64,000 nt of DNA from an uncultured Granulosicoccaceae bacterium (GCA_938035525.1 CALHOI010000035.1:25023-89022); one strand, 5' to 3'. Shown: positions 41,694 through 51,535, counted from the stretch's first letter. Notes: generated by a model from the letters alone, not told the origin. Made by a program: numbers and translations.

Positions 41694-43600
41694 TTCACGT
41701 GCAACCGGCCAGACCACATGATCAGAGGACGATGGAAGCTATCGGTTTCAAATTCAACCACCGCATACACCCTGTCACCTGGCGCAAAAGGTGATTCAAC
41801 GCTGTGCGCAATACCTTCAACCGCGCAAGGTTGTTTGTCTCGGTTACGTTCGTAAATTGATGTTTCCATATCAAAAGCTGAAGTTAGCTGATATCTAAGC
41901 ACGCACAAACCATCACCAAGCCCATCGTAATCTTGCATGGCACGGTATTGGGCTTCTAGTTTGACCACGCCACTTTCACCAATAACACTCACAACCTTGC
42001 CCGTGATTTTAGGTACAGAGTTCAAACGCACCGCTACTTCATTATCAGATTTATACTGGTCGAGCCAGCTTATCCAATCATCGGTAAATGTTTGAATATC
42101 AACCCCTGTTATCTGTTCGAATCTGTTCTCGTCAGATTCAATCAATCGCTGCACCGATTCAATGGACGATGAGCCAACATCTTCGTTAATGTATTCGGCC
42201 GCCAGACGCAATATGGTCTCAGTGCCTTTGATCTCTTGCAAATACAACAGTGCAGAATACGACAACGCATCCCCTCCTTCAAAACCATGCAAGTCACTCG
42301 TGGTCTGCCATTCGAGTAGAGGATTTTTTTGTAAATAGAATCGGCGCTTGGCAACCAGCGCACGCGCAAGCAGCTCTTTATTGTTGCTACTGGCGGGAGC
42401 ACTATCAGCACCCTCAATCCACCAACGAGACAGCCCATCGAGAATCCAGTGCCGCGATTCGTAGTCCCAACGACGGTTGGTTAAGCTAAGCAAAAGGTGA
42501 TGCATGGCAACCGCATTGAGCTGGGCGATTTCATAGCTGTCGTAATCAGTAAAATTGGCACTGACCAAAACACCATCGATTAACTCAGGCTCTATTTCTC
42601 CTGACTCAAGTTCGGTGTTAAGCGCAATTTGTACTTGTGGCAATCTATCGAGGCCTATATCGGTTTTAAAGGTTTCCACTGCAACCCGCAACGAATCCAG
42701 CACTTGTTGCGCCCGCGCTTTGTAAGCATCATCGATATACGACACTGCCAGCACAGGAACTTCACTGCGCAATACATACTCACCAGAAAGCGCATAGGTT
42801 TCAGTTTCCCATTTTTTCTGCAAAGTGGTGTATACCGTCAAACACCCCATACCCAGCAGAGCGAAAGCGGCCATATCTCTTTTAGAAATAGGCTTCCCAA
42901 GTTGTTCTGCAATAGAACCTTCGTTGAACAGGGCCAGCGAAAACCCGGCTATAACAAAAAGCAAAGCAAGCACTGCCGTTTCAATTAAATCCTGCACAGG
43001 CAGAATGTCACGCTCAAAGACAAACAGCGTTCTTTCCATTATGGCAAGTGGCGCAAATCGGGTTTCATCAAAATTGGGCATGTTGACGAAATACATGAGA
43101 GTCAAACCCATGACAACGTAAATAACCAACCTGATTCGCCCCGTGAAGCTGACGAAAAAAACCACACTCCAATAAAGTAAAGCGATGACACCGGTTTTCA
43201 TAAGCAGCAACTGTAAATATCGCGGCGTGATATTTTCAGCAGCGCTTGCTGTAGCCGCTGCAAACCACACCATAAGCAGCGCCAGTGCCACAATAAAAAC
43301 CAGGCCAATAAAATACTTGACCAACAAGGGCGTGAATCGATTAATGGGCAGGGACTCAACAAACCGGCGAGTACCACCAACGTATTCTCTTACGATAAGT
43401 CGATTACCAACAATAAAAGTCACTAAAGGAATAACCGTGATCAGTGAGAATCTGACCACTTCGAAACCACTCATGCTGAAGACACCCGAACGTTGCTGTT
43501 CGAACACAACCAGCAACACCAGAAAAAACCCGAGACCCAATACGAAAAACGACAATCCGTGCTCGCGCACGTCTTTCATGAAAAAGTTATACCCACCCAT
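41690..43600 (-). CDS. ABC-2-type permease fused to a degenerate peptidase-like domain
   Basis: About 636 residues from ATG 43600, four bases after the ATPase stop. The N-terminal part again has ABC-2 spans, with RRFVESLPINRFTPLLVKY as the loop motif and a span ending near residue 270. The peptidase-like domain aligns with that of the downstream gene: the first histidine of the HExxH position is His367 in both proteins, but here the motif reads HHLLL, and the later Glu is Asp (LDGLSRWW, Asp388). Zinc binding and catalysis are therefore unlikely. The two proteins are diverged paralogues and may form a heterodimeric permease. Confidence 0.75.
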   Translation of the reverse strand: MGGYNFFMKDVREHGLSFFVLGLGFFLVLLVVFEQQRSGVFSMSGFEVVRFSLITVIPLVTFIVGNRLIVREYVGGTRRFVESLPINRFTPLLVKYFIGLVFIVALALLMVWFAAATASAAENITPRYLQLLLMKTGVIALLYWSVVFFVSFTGRIRLVIYVVMGLTLMYFVNMPNFDETRFAPLAIMERTLFVFERDILPVQDLIETAVLALLFVIAGFSLALFNEGSIAEQLGKPISKRDMAAFALLGMGCLTVYTTLQKKWETETYALSGEYVLRSEVPVLAVSYIDDAYKARAQQVLDSLRVAVETFKTDIGLDRLPQVQIALNTELESGEIEPELIDGVLVSANFTDYDSYEIAQLNAVAMHHLLLSLTNRRWDYESRHWILDGLSRWWIEGADSAPASSNNKELLARALVAKRRFYLQKNPLLEWQTTSDLHGFEGGDALSYSALLYLQEIKGTETILRLAAEYINEDVGSSSIESVQRLIESDENRFEQITGVDIQTFTDDWISWLDQYKSDNEVAVRLNSVPKITGKVVSVIGESGVVKLEAQYRAMQDYDGLGDGLCVLRYQLTSAFDMETSIYERNRDKQPCAVEGIAHSVESPFAPGDRVYAVVEFETDSFHRPLIMWSGRLHVK

Positions 43601-43604
43601 GTTT

Positions 43605-44540
43605 TCAACCCGCTCTGGCGACAACCGAAATAAAGACGTCTTCCAGAGTCATTGCATCTTGCTGCCAGCCGTAGTCGAGGATGGGAGATTTAGGCGCACC
43701 GTACGGAAACTGCAGCACCAGTGAATGTCTGCCATTGCGAGTGCCATCTTGTAACACGCTGGCCGCGGTATTAACAAACTCACCGGGCACGTTACCGGGC
43801 CTGTAGAGCTCTTCTGATATCGAGTAACTTGCGATACTTTCAGACAATGGTTTTAAACCACCCTCGTACACAGTTTGGCCCGATTCAACAATGCCAATAC
43901 GATCGGCTATGGCTTCGATATCATCGATTAAGTGGGTAGAGAAAAAAATCGTTGCTTCTGCGCGCCTGGCTTCCTCACTAACCAAATCAAGAAACTCTCG
44001 CCGAGCCACCGGGTCCATGCCAGCTGTTGGTTCATCGAGTATCAAACACTCAGGTTTTGTTGCCAGCGCCATGGTCAGGGCTAGCTTGGCTTTCATTCCA
44101 CCAGAAAAATTGCCGATTTTACGCTTGGCAGGTAATTCAAACAGTGAAAGCAAATCATCAAAGCGGCTTTGATCCCACCTGGGGTAAAAACCCCGGACAA
44201 ATTTACTGAGCTGCTTTGGTGTCATCCACGGATAAAAGTGTTGCTCCTGAGCAACGTAGCCGATACGTTGACGCGCAGCGATCACATCGCCTTTTACCGA
44301 GTGTCCAAATAGCTCGATAGACCCTCGCGATATTTTAGTGATGCCCATAATCATGCGGATGGCAGTCGATTTTCCGGCACCATTACGACCAAGGAAACCA
44401 TAGACCTCGCCTTTGTTAACTTGCAGCGATAATCCGGTTAAAACATTAAGAGGCCCATAATGCTTGTGAACGTTATCAAGCAAAATAACAGGCGACCCTG
44501 AATCTGCCGAAATGGCAGCATCAGCTATAGTGTTGCTCAT
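43605..44540 (-). CDS. ABC transporter ATP-binding protein
   Basis: ATPase of the exporter formed with the two permease-peptidase fusions. The 311-residue protein, from ATG 44540, has Walker A GRNGAGKS, signature FSGGMKAKLAL, Walker B LILDEPTAGMDP and switch histidine FFSTH. The C-terminal 80 residues are a beta-rich extension typical of CcmA-like ABC-2 ATPases. The frame extends upstream to 44609, but the longer N-terminus lacks family similarity. Confidence 0.93.
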   Translation of the reverse strand: MSNTIADAAISADSGSPVILLDNVHKHYGPLNVLTGLSLQVNKGEVYGFLGRNGAGKSTAIRMIMGITKISRGSIELFGHSVKGDVIAARQRIGYVAQEQHFYPWMTPKQLSKFVRGFYPRWDQSRFDDLLSLFELPAKRKIGNFSGGMKAKLALTMALATKPECLILDEPTAGMDPVARREFLDLVSEEARRAEATIFFSTHLIDDIEAIADRIGIVESGQTVYEGGLKPLSESIASYSISEELYRPGNVPGEFVNTAASVLQDGTRNGRHSLVLQFPYGAPKSPILDYGWQQDAMTLEDVFISVVARAG

Positions 44541-44667
44541 TACATAAATCCGCACGAAGTCCCAGCAGAGTTTAGCACCGCAAGGCGTGCTAAACCTGAA
44601 TCTGCTCAATCTGGTGGCAGATGTTAACGAGGCCTTGCAAGTGCCAGAGGCAGATTAGCGAGCCACG

Positions 44668-45510
44668 TCAATGAGACATCGCATAGATAACATAATTAAC
44701 GCCCATTCGATAGGCCAGCGCTGTATACGCGTGAGGGTAACGGGCATCGTCGGCGTGTTCCCAGGCATCACCAATATCCTGGTTAAAATTAATGGCGACC
44801 ATGATGCGCTGCTGATCATCAAATACGCCATACCAGCCAGCATTGACGCCACCTTTTTCCCAGGTACGGTTATTCATAACCGAGCGAATACCTGGGATTT
44901 GTACTCGCTCATGCATATCGTAATGAATGTTAAACAAAGAGGAATGCTCACTTAACGGAACAATGCGACGGTCAGGGAAAACCTGTTTCATTACGGCTGT
45001 AAAGTTTGCCCATTCGTGCGGACCATGGAAATCATCTACCATCAGAAACCCACCACGTAGCAGGTATTCTTTCAGGTTGCTTCGCTCCAATGCCGACAAA
45101 TTCCAGAACCCCACCTCAACAACATAAAGCCAGGGATGTTCAAACAGTGAGTCGTCAGTCAGCGACACAACAACGCTATCGGGCGCCACTTTTATTCTGG
45201 TGAGTCGTTCAAGTCCGTTGGAGAAATGAATCTCGGCTTCTGGGTAGTCTGCCTGCCATCGAGGCCATTCCCAGCCACCGTTATAAATCATACGGGCGAA
45301 TTGAAATTCGTAGTCGATAGCCTTGGGATAGTTGACAGGGAGTTCCTGGATTCTGACGGTGTTATCGGAAGCGTTAACATCTTGTACAACCAAAGGGATA
45401 AATGCCGAAAAAACCGCTAATAATAACAATAAGCCAGCGGATAAAATCGAGCGGACAGACTTAAGATACGCGGGATACATGGGGTGCATGGAAATGGGAT
45501 GCGCGGACAT
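44668..45510 (-). CDS. DUF4159 protein, exported or membrane-anchored
   Basis: A DUF4159 protein of about 280 residues. A hydrophobic N-terminal segment (SILSAGLLLLLAVFSAFIPL) is followed by FQFARMIYNGGWEWPRWQADYPEAE, then HPWLYVVEVGFWNLS, LKEYLLRGGFLMVDDFHG and NFNQDIGDAWEHADD, all typical of the family. DUF4159 resembles glutamine-amidotransferase-like ThuA folds and has no known enzyme activity. Three in-frame ATGs (45510, 45489, 45480) could serve as start. It precedes the ABC ATPase by about 130 bp on the same strand and may belong to that operon. Confidence 0.85.
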   Translation of the reverse strand: MSAHPISMHPMYPAYLKSVRSILSAGLLLLLAVFSAFIPLVVQDVNASDNTVRIQELPVNYPKAIDYEFQFARMIYNGGWEWPRWQADYPEAEIHFSNGLERLTRIKVAPDSVVVSLTDDSLFEHPWLYVVEVGFWNLSALERSNLKEYLLRGGFLMVDDFHGPHEWANFTAVMKQVFPDRRIVPLSEHSSLFNIHYDMHERVQIPGIRSVMNNRTWEKGGVNAGWYGVFDDQQRIMVAINFNQDIGDAWEHADDARYPHAYTALAYRMGVNYVIYAMSH

Positions 45511-45675
45511 GGCCCGTTGACATGCAAGGTATACGTTGCAACCGCGAAATGTCACCTTGCTAAACACCCCGTATTGAAATCATTAATCAGCATACCCCAT
45601 TTGGCAGTTGCCAGCGAGTGCAACGACGTATAGCCTAGATTAAGCACACTGACAATTTAAGCAGGAATTTAGTTC

Positions 45676-46104
45676 ATGTTGATTGCCTACCTTACCCTTG
45701 CCAACCCGTCTGCCGCTATTGACCTGTACAAAGTTGCACTTGACGCCAGCGTGTCTACCCTAATGGAAGGCCCAAATGGCTCCATCATGCATGCAGAGCT
45801 GCTGATCGGTGGAAACAAAATCATGCTCAGCGGCGAGTGGCCAGGCTTCTCGAGTGCACCTACAGAACGATCGCCGGTTAACTTCATGCTCTATGTAGAA
45901 AACGCCGACAAGGCATATCAAAAAGCCATTCAAGCTGGCATGACATCAACTTCAGAGCCCGAAGATATGTTTTGGGGAGATCGCAATGCAAAAGTAGTCG
46001 ATGGGCACGGCTACGAGTGGACCTTCGCACATCAAAACGAAACAGTATCCGAGGATGAGTTGCGCAAGCGAGTGGCTGAATTTGCCGCGTCTCTTTCAGG
46101 CTGA
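45676..46104 (+). CDS. VOC-family protein (PhnB/glyoxalase-like)
   Basis: A 142-residue protein of the vicinal-oxygen-chelate fold, PhnB-like: YLTLANPSAAIDLYKVAL, HAELLIGGNKIMLSGE, NFMLYVENADKAYQKAIQAG, MFWGDRNAKVVDGHGYEWTFA. The likely role is a small dioxygenase or binding protein; a substrate cannot be named. GCAGGAATTT upstream gives the ribosome site. It stands alone, between two genes on the other strand. Confidence 0.88.
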   Translation: MLIAYLTLANPSAAIDLYKVALDASVSTLMEGPNGSIMHAELLIGGNKIMLSGEWPGFSSAPTERSPVNFMLYVENADKAYQKAIQAGMTSTSEPEDMFWGDRNAKVVDGHGYEWTFAHQNETVSEDELRKRVAEFAASLSG

Positions 46105-46256
46105 TCACAACACAAAGAACTGTCTATTCAGCGAGCAGTTTGATCACACTTTGATTAACCACTAAAGGACTGAAAATGCGCGTTCCTGGATTTCCTCTAA
46201 CGCCTATACTGGGTTTTCAATAAAATGCACCGGAACATAATCCCATCTCTATTGGC

Positions 46257-47024
46257 TCACACTAGTTCTCTACGAACATCAGCAATCAGCTTGTCAGCAC
46301 CGCGTGCAAGCAATCCCAGGTCCGACCCGCATGCAACAAAAGTAAAGCTGTCATTTAACAGGCTTGCCGCGCGACTCGCATCCATAACCAGTGTTCCCGC
46401 TGGCTTGCCAAGCGCTTCAACCGCTTTTGCAGCGTTACCTATTTGCTCCCACAATTGTGCATCGGTGATTTGACCTAGCTTGCCCATATCGGCCGCCAAA
46501 TCGGCAGGACCAAAGAACACACCATCAACGCCATCCACGCCGGCTATGTCTTCAAGTTGATTAAGCGCATGCATGGTTTCTATTTGAACTATGACGCAGG
46601 TTTCGTTGTGGACCTGTTCGAAGTAGTCTTTAACACGACCAAAATGATTACCTCGTTGTGTACCACTGACGCCACGTATACCTTCCGGTGGATAACGCGT
46701 CGCTCGCACCGCTGCCTGTGCCTCTTCGGCTGATTGCACCATGGGAAAAAGCAGCGACTGTGAGCCAATATCCATCAAGCGCTTCACCACCACGGAATCG
46801 TTCCACATGGGCCTGGCGATGGTCGCTGTATTGCCACTTTGAAAGGCCTGCATCTGGCTCAAAACCACACCGATCTCATTTGGCGAATGCTCCATATCCA
46901 GCAGAGCCCAGTCGTAGCCCGCTGTAGATACGATGTCTGCTGCATAATTGCTGCATAACGAGACCCAGAGCCCAACTTGTGGTTCACGTTTCTTGATGGC
47001 TTGCAGGAATGTATTGGTTTGCAT
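46257..47024 (-). CDS. HpcH/HpaI-family aldolase
   Basis: A class II pyruvate-type aldolase or citrate-lyase-like protein of 256 residues: GLWVSLCSNYAADIVSTAGYD, LLDMEHSPNE, the metal-binding Glu in IVQIETMHAL and Asp in FFGPADLAADMG. Family members cleave or form 4-hydroxy-2-oxo acids (4-hydroxy-2-oxoheptanedioate aldolase or garL-like). The start ATG 47024 has a purine-rich AGAGAGAG site upstream; the frame extends to 47174 without support. It is divergent from the xylanase gene. Confidence 0.9.
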   Translation of the reverse strand: MQTNTFLQAIKKREPQVGLWVSLCSNYAADIVSTAGYDWALLDMEHSPNEIGVVLSQMQAFQSGNTATIARPMWNDSVVVKRLMDIGSQSLLFPMVQSAEEAQAAVRATRYPPEGIRGVSGTQRGNHFGRVKDYFEQVHNETCVIVQIETMHALNQLEDIAGVDGVDGVFFGPADLAADMGKLGQITDAQLWEQIGNAAKAVEALGKPAGTLVMDASRAASLLNDSFTFVACGSDLGLLARGADKLIADVRRELV

Positions 47025-47125
47025 TGGGGCTCTCTCTTTAAAAACACTATAATTAAGTAGCGAGTAAGCTTGCCGCAACGCACGAACAAGTGCAAATGGA
47101 CATAACAGCCAAGAACCAACAAAAC

Positions 47126-49195
47126 ATGACGAAAACCAAGCAACAACCTCATTGGCAGCAACTAACCCAAACAATCGGGAGAAACTTGGCTCTGTGCCTG
47201 AGCTTGATACTCCTAAGTGCTTGCAGCAGTAGCGATGATGGCAGCAGCGATACGGCTGGCGCTACAGCCGGTACAACAAGTGCCACCGCTGGCAACGCCA
47301 CCAGCGACAGTGCTGGCAATACCGAAGGATCCACCTCTGCAAACACCTCGGGAGACACATCAGGAAACACTGCTGGCAGCACAACAGAGGGCACGGCAAC
47401 TGACTCTGGATCAACCACTGGCGCCACACTCGGTCCGTTGCCTAATCCGCCTTTGTCAGCTGCACCCGGTCAAGACGATGAGCCAATTGCTGAGGCCGCA
47501 TCATTTAACACAGTCACCCAGTTTCAGGTCGTTAGAGACCCAGGCCCGCGTATAGCCAAACCCCAAACAGTCACGTTAACCGACGAAGATTTTAACGCTG
47601 GCCCGCCGCCACCAGTCATTAGTGTGCCCAACGGTGTCGATACCAGCACCAATGCGGTGCCGTTTTTTGAAAACCTGACAAACGTTGAAGTGTTCGCCGG
47701 AGACCTACTGGAAATCGTGTACAAGCCGATTGACCCCGATGGCGATAGCCCGGGTATGTTCCCCAATGAGCTTGTGGAAGGTTCTACATTTGATGACAAC
47801 TTCGATGGCTCTAAGACCTATCGCTGGCTGCCGTTACAGATGGATGTCGGTATAACCGAATTTACAGTTACAGCCATTGATTCAGATAACCAACAATACC
47901 GAGCGGCTTACACCATTCGTATTAAAGTGAATTTGCCCGATGACCCAAGCAGCATTCCCAATGTTGCCCCTACTCTCGACGAATATGATTTACACACGGT
48001 TCGTGTTAACGACCCAGTAGTACTAGAACTTAAAGGCATCGATTTAAACGGCGATATACCCACGCTCGAACTCATATCAAACCTGCCCAACGCCACCTTT
48101 GAGCAACATCCACGATTTAATGAAATTTACACGCTGCGTTTTATTCCTGACGCTGTAGGACCCATAAACATAGACGTGCTGGCCAGAGACTCGGTCGACT
48201 CCAGTTTAAGCAGCACAGGCACCGTGACGCTTAACGTGCTAGCCGAGTCTGACTTTGCCCGCAGCGGCCAAAGACTTAAAGATCTGGCCAGCGCCAAGGG
48301 TATTCGCATTGGCTACGCATCGTTGCAGTCGTATTATCATCGCGCCGATGGGGTCATTTACGCAGACACTGCGGCCAGCGAATTTAATTTTGTGACGCCC
48401 GAAAGTGCCATGAAAATGAGCCAGGTGAACCCTGAACCGGGACGATATCAATTTGCTGACGTCGACAACCTGGTGACCTTTGCACAGCTCAATAATATGG
48501 ACATACACGGACACCCGATACTTTGGCACCGAGAACTCCCGCAATGGATTATCGATGAACCCGCTACCTCTATTGAGGGACACATGCGCGAATACATTGT
48601 TCGACTCATGAACCGATACAAAGACAACATAGATGTATGGGACGTTGTGAATGAGCCCGTTGGTGATAATGGCGGGTTCAGAGATTCGGTATGGTTCAAT
48701 GCGCTTGGAGAGTCGTACATTGATACGGCGTTCAGACAAGCCAACGAAATCGACCCCGACGCAACCCTGCTAATAAACGAGTTTGATATCAATTTTGACG
48801 GACCAAAAGTGGACTCTCTATTCAGCTTGCTCGATGGTTTAATCAGCCGCAATGTGCCCATCGACGGTGTTGGTTTTCAGCTGCATTTGTTTTCCAGCTA
48901 CAACCAGCAAAATGAGCTGGAACAAATATTTGCACAAGTGGCCAACAGAGACCTGGACATATACATCACCGAACTTGATGTGGCTTTGGCTGATGGTGGT
49001 AACTTTGATGTACAAGCGCAGGTTTATTCGAGCATTATCGATATCTGCCTGGCGCAGCCACGTTGCAAAGCCATACAAACGTGGGGCTTCACTGATCAAT
49101 ATTCGTTTAGGGAAATATTTGAACCACTGATGTTCGACAAAGCCTATCAGACCAAGCCTGCTTATAACGCTATGCAGGACGCGTTATCTCAATAG
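47126..49195 (+). CDS. Secreted GH10 endo-1,4-beta-xylanase lipoprotein
   Basis: About 689 residues. A lipoprotein signal with lipobox LSAC is followed by an 80-residue Ser/Thr/Gly/Ala linker, two cadherin/Ig-like beta domains (about 120-375) and the GH10 catalytic barrel. The acid/base is Glu510 in WDVVNEPVGD and the nucleophile Glu616 in ITELDVAL, 106 residues apart as in known GH10 enzymes. It should be anchored on the cell surface and attack xylan. Start alternatives are GTG 47090 and ATG 47096. No other xylan-utilisation genes lie within view, apart from the GPH-type transporter 18 kb away. Confidence 0.93.
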   Translation: MTKTKQQPHWQQLTQTIGRNLALCLSLILLSACSSSDDGSSDTAGATAGTTSATAGNATSDSAGNTEGSTSANTSGDTSGNTAGSTTEGTATDSGSTTGATLGPLPNPPLSAAPGQDDEPIAEAASFNTVTQFQVVRDPGPRIAKPQTVTLTDEDFNAGPPPPVISVPNGVDTSTNAVPFFENLTNVEVFAGDLLEIVYKPIDPDGDSPGMFPNELVEGSTFDDNFDGSKTYRWLPLQMDVGITEFTVTAIDSDNQQYRAAYTIRIKVNLPDDPSSIPNVAPTLDEYDLHTVRVNDPVVLELKGIDLNGDIPTLELISNLPNATFEQHPRFNEIYTLRFIPDAVGPINIDVLARDSVDSSLSSTGTVTLNVLAESDFARSGQRLKDLASAKGIRIGYASLQSYYHRADGVIYADTAASEFNFVTPESAMKMSQVNPEPGRYQFADVDNLVTFAQLNNMDIHGHPILWHRELPQWIIDEPATSIEGHMREYIVRLMNRYKDNIDVWDVVNEPVGDNGGFRDSVWFNALGESYIDTAFRQANEIDPDATLLINEFDINFDGPKVDSLFSLLDGLISRNVPIDGVGFQLHLFSSYNQQNELEQIFAQVANRDLDIYITELDVALADGGNFDVQAQVYSSIIDICLAQPRCKAIQTWGFTDQYSFREIFEPLMFDKAYQTKPAYNAMQDALSQ

Positions 49196-49781
49196 CTCCG
49201 CCACCAAGGCGTGTTAACAGCGCTTCAAGTTCTGCCGATTTAGACTCGGGCACCAGTAACTCAACATGGATTAGCTCATGGAATTGAGCTTGCCCAATGT
49301 GAATGCTACCGCCTTTTAGCTTGTGTTCTAAGGTATCAAACAAGCCATAAGGCAACTTGACTAACCATTTAATTTGTACGTATTGGTCTTTCGTTTCCAG
49401 CTGGCTTAGCGCATGACTCACCGATTGCGAATAAGCTCGCACCAGTCCACCTGCGCCCAGCTTAATACCACCAAAATAGCGAGTTACCACCACAGCAGTA
49501 TTGCCCAGCGGGGAATGCTGCAATACATTGAGCATCGGCTTTCCTGCTGTGCCTTTCGGCTCACCATCATCACTTTGATTGTGTTGGAACAAGTCGTCTG
49601 GGCGACCAGCAACCATGGCCCAGCAATGATGATTGGCATCAGGGTAGGTATCGCGAATTGATTGGATAAACACTTTACCAGCGGCCTGGTCTTTTATAAA
49701 CGCCACCGTTGTAATGAATCGGCTACGCTTAATTTCAAGCTCAAATGATTGTTGATGCGCAGGTACAGGATAGAAATCCAT
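49170..49781 (-). CDS. yigZ: YigZ/IMPACT family protein
   Basis: A 203-residue member of UPF0029, with the N-terminal IMPACT domain (EIKRSRFITTVAFIKDQ, SDDGEPKGTAGKPMLNVL, VVVTRYFGGIKLGAGGLVRAYS). The C-terminal DUF1949 domain is also present. It binds nucleic acid or acts in translation stress in eukaryotic relatives; the bacterial role is not settled. The ATG at 49781 is used, two codons inside the open frame. Its 3' end overlaps the xylanase 3' end by 26 bp (convergent). Confidence 0.92.
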   Translation of the reverse strand: MDFYPVPAHQQSFELEIKRSRFITTVAFIKDQAAGKVFIQSIRDTYPDANHHCWAMVAGRPDDLFQHNQSDDGEPKGTAGKPMLNVLQHSPLGNTAVVVTRYFGGIKLGAGGLVRAYSQSVSHALSQLETKDQYVQIKWLVKLPYGLFDTLEHKLKGGSIHIGQAQFHELIHVELLVPESKSAELEALLTRLGGGAIEITRPA

Positions 49782-49835
49782 TGGCAACTGCAGTGATTAG
49801 TTAAGTGCGAACAATTCGGAGGTGTTATGCATTAC

Positions 49836-50468
49836 TTAGGGTACGCGGCTGTAGACAATATTAAAGTCCAAAGATACAGGACGAGTTGCAGGCGAATCAC
49901 CTTCAAAGCCAGCCAATGTGCTATCGCCAAAATAAAGATTGGTATCCTCTACTAATACAATGGTGTGTCGAACTTCCGGTACCGTAATAGCGGCCAAGTT
50001 CGCCGGTGCTGGCTGCCCATCCAGGGTCACGTCCACAGTAAAAATATCAAGCGCTGTCGCCGCCCCAATGCTGGTAGATACCAGGTCGCCCGTTGGAACC
50101 GTAACCGATTGAATAGCCAAAGCGTGCGCGTTATTTAAAATATCGACAGCCACAGCTTCTGTGCAGTTGAAATCGGAGAAAAACGCTAATACGAATTCGG
50201 CATTTTCTTCACTGACGGCAAGGGTGCGTTTAATGTTAAAACCCATCTCGGGTATGCATGGTGTTGCCCAGTTTCCCTGAATACCGGCTATGGCTGCGGC
50301 GGCTTGTTCGCCAGCGGAAGAACCCGATGCAGTGTTGCCCGACGAAGCACCACTGCTGGAGTTACCAACGGGGTCGGTTACCGGAACCGCGCCGTTTGAG
50401 CTGCTGCAACTGGCAAGCAGTAAACCCAAAAGCATCACAATGACTATCTGAATAGAAGTAAAACGCAT
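49836..50468 (-). CDS. Hypothetical lipoprotein
   Basis: A 210-residue lipoprotein: lipobox LASC, a Ser/Gly/Asn-rich linker, then a beta-rich domain beginning IAGIQGNWATPCI with a cysteine pair that may form a disulfide (TPCIPE and DFNCTE). I do not recognise the family. The phrase GNWATPC resembles small exported proteins often found singly in marine Gammaproteobacteria. It is transcribed in the same direction as the YigZ gene, 54 bp upstream of it. Confidence 0.7.
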   Translation of the reverse strand: MRFTSIQIVIVMLLGLLLASCSSSNGAVPVTDPVGNSSSGASSGNTASGSSAGEQAAAAIAGIQGNWATPCIPEMGFNIKRTLAVSEENAEFVLAFFSDFNCTEAVAVDILNNAHALAIQSVTVPTGDLVSTSIGAATALDIFTVDVTLDGQPAPANLAAITVPEVRHTIVLVEDTNLYFGDSTLAGFEGDSPATRPVSLDFNIVYSRVP

Positions 50469-50629
50469 CAATGCTTGGCCTTGGTTAGCATACGACCTGA
50501 TTATTTTAGCTAATACTTATAGCTTCAGACAATACAATCTTCTTGTGTGACCACGGCACCCACTGTTCCTGCCACCGGGAAGCGTAAATTTTTGTGTTCC
50601 ACAGGTTTTCTGCACCAAAAACCCAATAA

Positions 50630-51535
50630 TCAATTGGGTTTTGGTTTAGACGTACCGTGATTGGAGACAGATTGAATGGAATACTGATGAACCGTTCCCA
50701 TTATCCAGAAGGCAACGGCCAGCAATGTAGTGCCAAAGGCAATGAGCCGAGGCGTGCTTAACACTTCATTAAAAACAAACACCGCAAAAATTAAATGCAT
50801 TGTGGGTGTTATGTATTGAAAAAATGCTAGAGAACTCAACGGAATTCGTCTGGCGGCAAACACCATGCCCAGCAACGGCACCACCGTCACCACCCCCATC
50901 AAGTAAATCCAGATTTGCGTTGCCGGAGCCGCAGCTGTAACAGGCTCTATAAAGACCAGTGCAACAATAAGTGCTGGAGGCACCAGTATGGCCGTCTCTA
51001 AAAACAAACCAAGCGCACTGTCAAAGTCGGCCAATTTACGAAACAAACCATAAATACCAAACGTGACGCCCAGCGTTATTGCTATTGATGGAAAAAACCC
51101 CGCCACAATAAATGTAGCCAGCATGCCAACACTTGCTATGGCCACCGCAGCAAGCTTAAAGCGATTGGGTCGTTCCTTTAAGATAAACATTCCCAGTGCA
51201 ACATTAAATATGGGAACAAGGAAATACCCGAGGCTCGATTGCAATACTTGATTCGATTCGACAGCGTAAATAAAGACAAACCAGTTAATCGATAACATCA
51301 GCGTTGAACCCGCCAACAACCCCCATTGCTTTATTGATTTAATTCGACGTAATAAGCCAACAATTCTAAACCGAAGCAACAGCACAATCAGTAACACGGC
51401 AAAGCTAATCAGGATTCGCCAAATCAGTAAATCAAACGGCGCAACAGACACCAGCTGCTTGAAGAAAACCGGAAAGAAACCCCAAACGGAGTAAGAGAAA
51501 ACGGCAGCTAAACTGCCTAAGGTGGCTGAATTCAT
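50630..51535 (-). CDS. rarD: EamA-family transporter RarD
   Basis: A ten-span drug/metabolite-superfamily permease of the RarD group, 301 residues: SVWGFFPVFFKQL, INWFVFIYAVESNQVLQSSLGYFLVPIFNV and FFQYITPTMHLIFAVFVFNE (landmark regions). The RarD name comes from chloramphenicol sensitivity, but the natural substrate is uncertain. The ATG at 51535 is preferred over the GTG three codons upstream. Confidence 0.9.
   Translation of the reverse strand: MNSATLGSLAAVFSYSVWGFFPVFFKQLVSVAPFDLLIWRILISFAVLLIVLLLRFRIVGLLRRIKSIKQWGLLAGSTLMLSINWFVFIYAVESNQVLQSSLGYFLVPIFNVALGMFILKERPNRFKLAAVAIASVGMLATFIVAGFFPSIAITLGVTFGIYGLFRKLADFDSALGLFLETAILVPPALIVALVFIEPVTAAAPATQIWIYLMGVVTVVPLLGMVFAARRIPLSSLAFFQYITPTMHLIFAVFVFNEVLSTPRLIAFGTTLLAVAFWIMGTVHQYSIQSVSNHGTSKPKPN

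Noticed and set aside
47240..47420. Possible repeat or mobile element in the Ser/Thr/Gly-coding stretch
   Set aside because: It is the low-complexity linker of the xylanase; no direct or inverted repeats with target-site features are seen.
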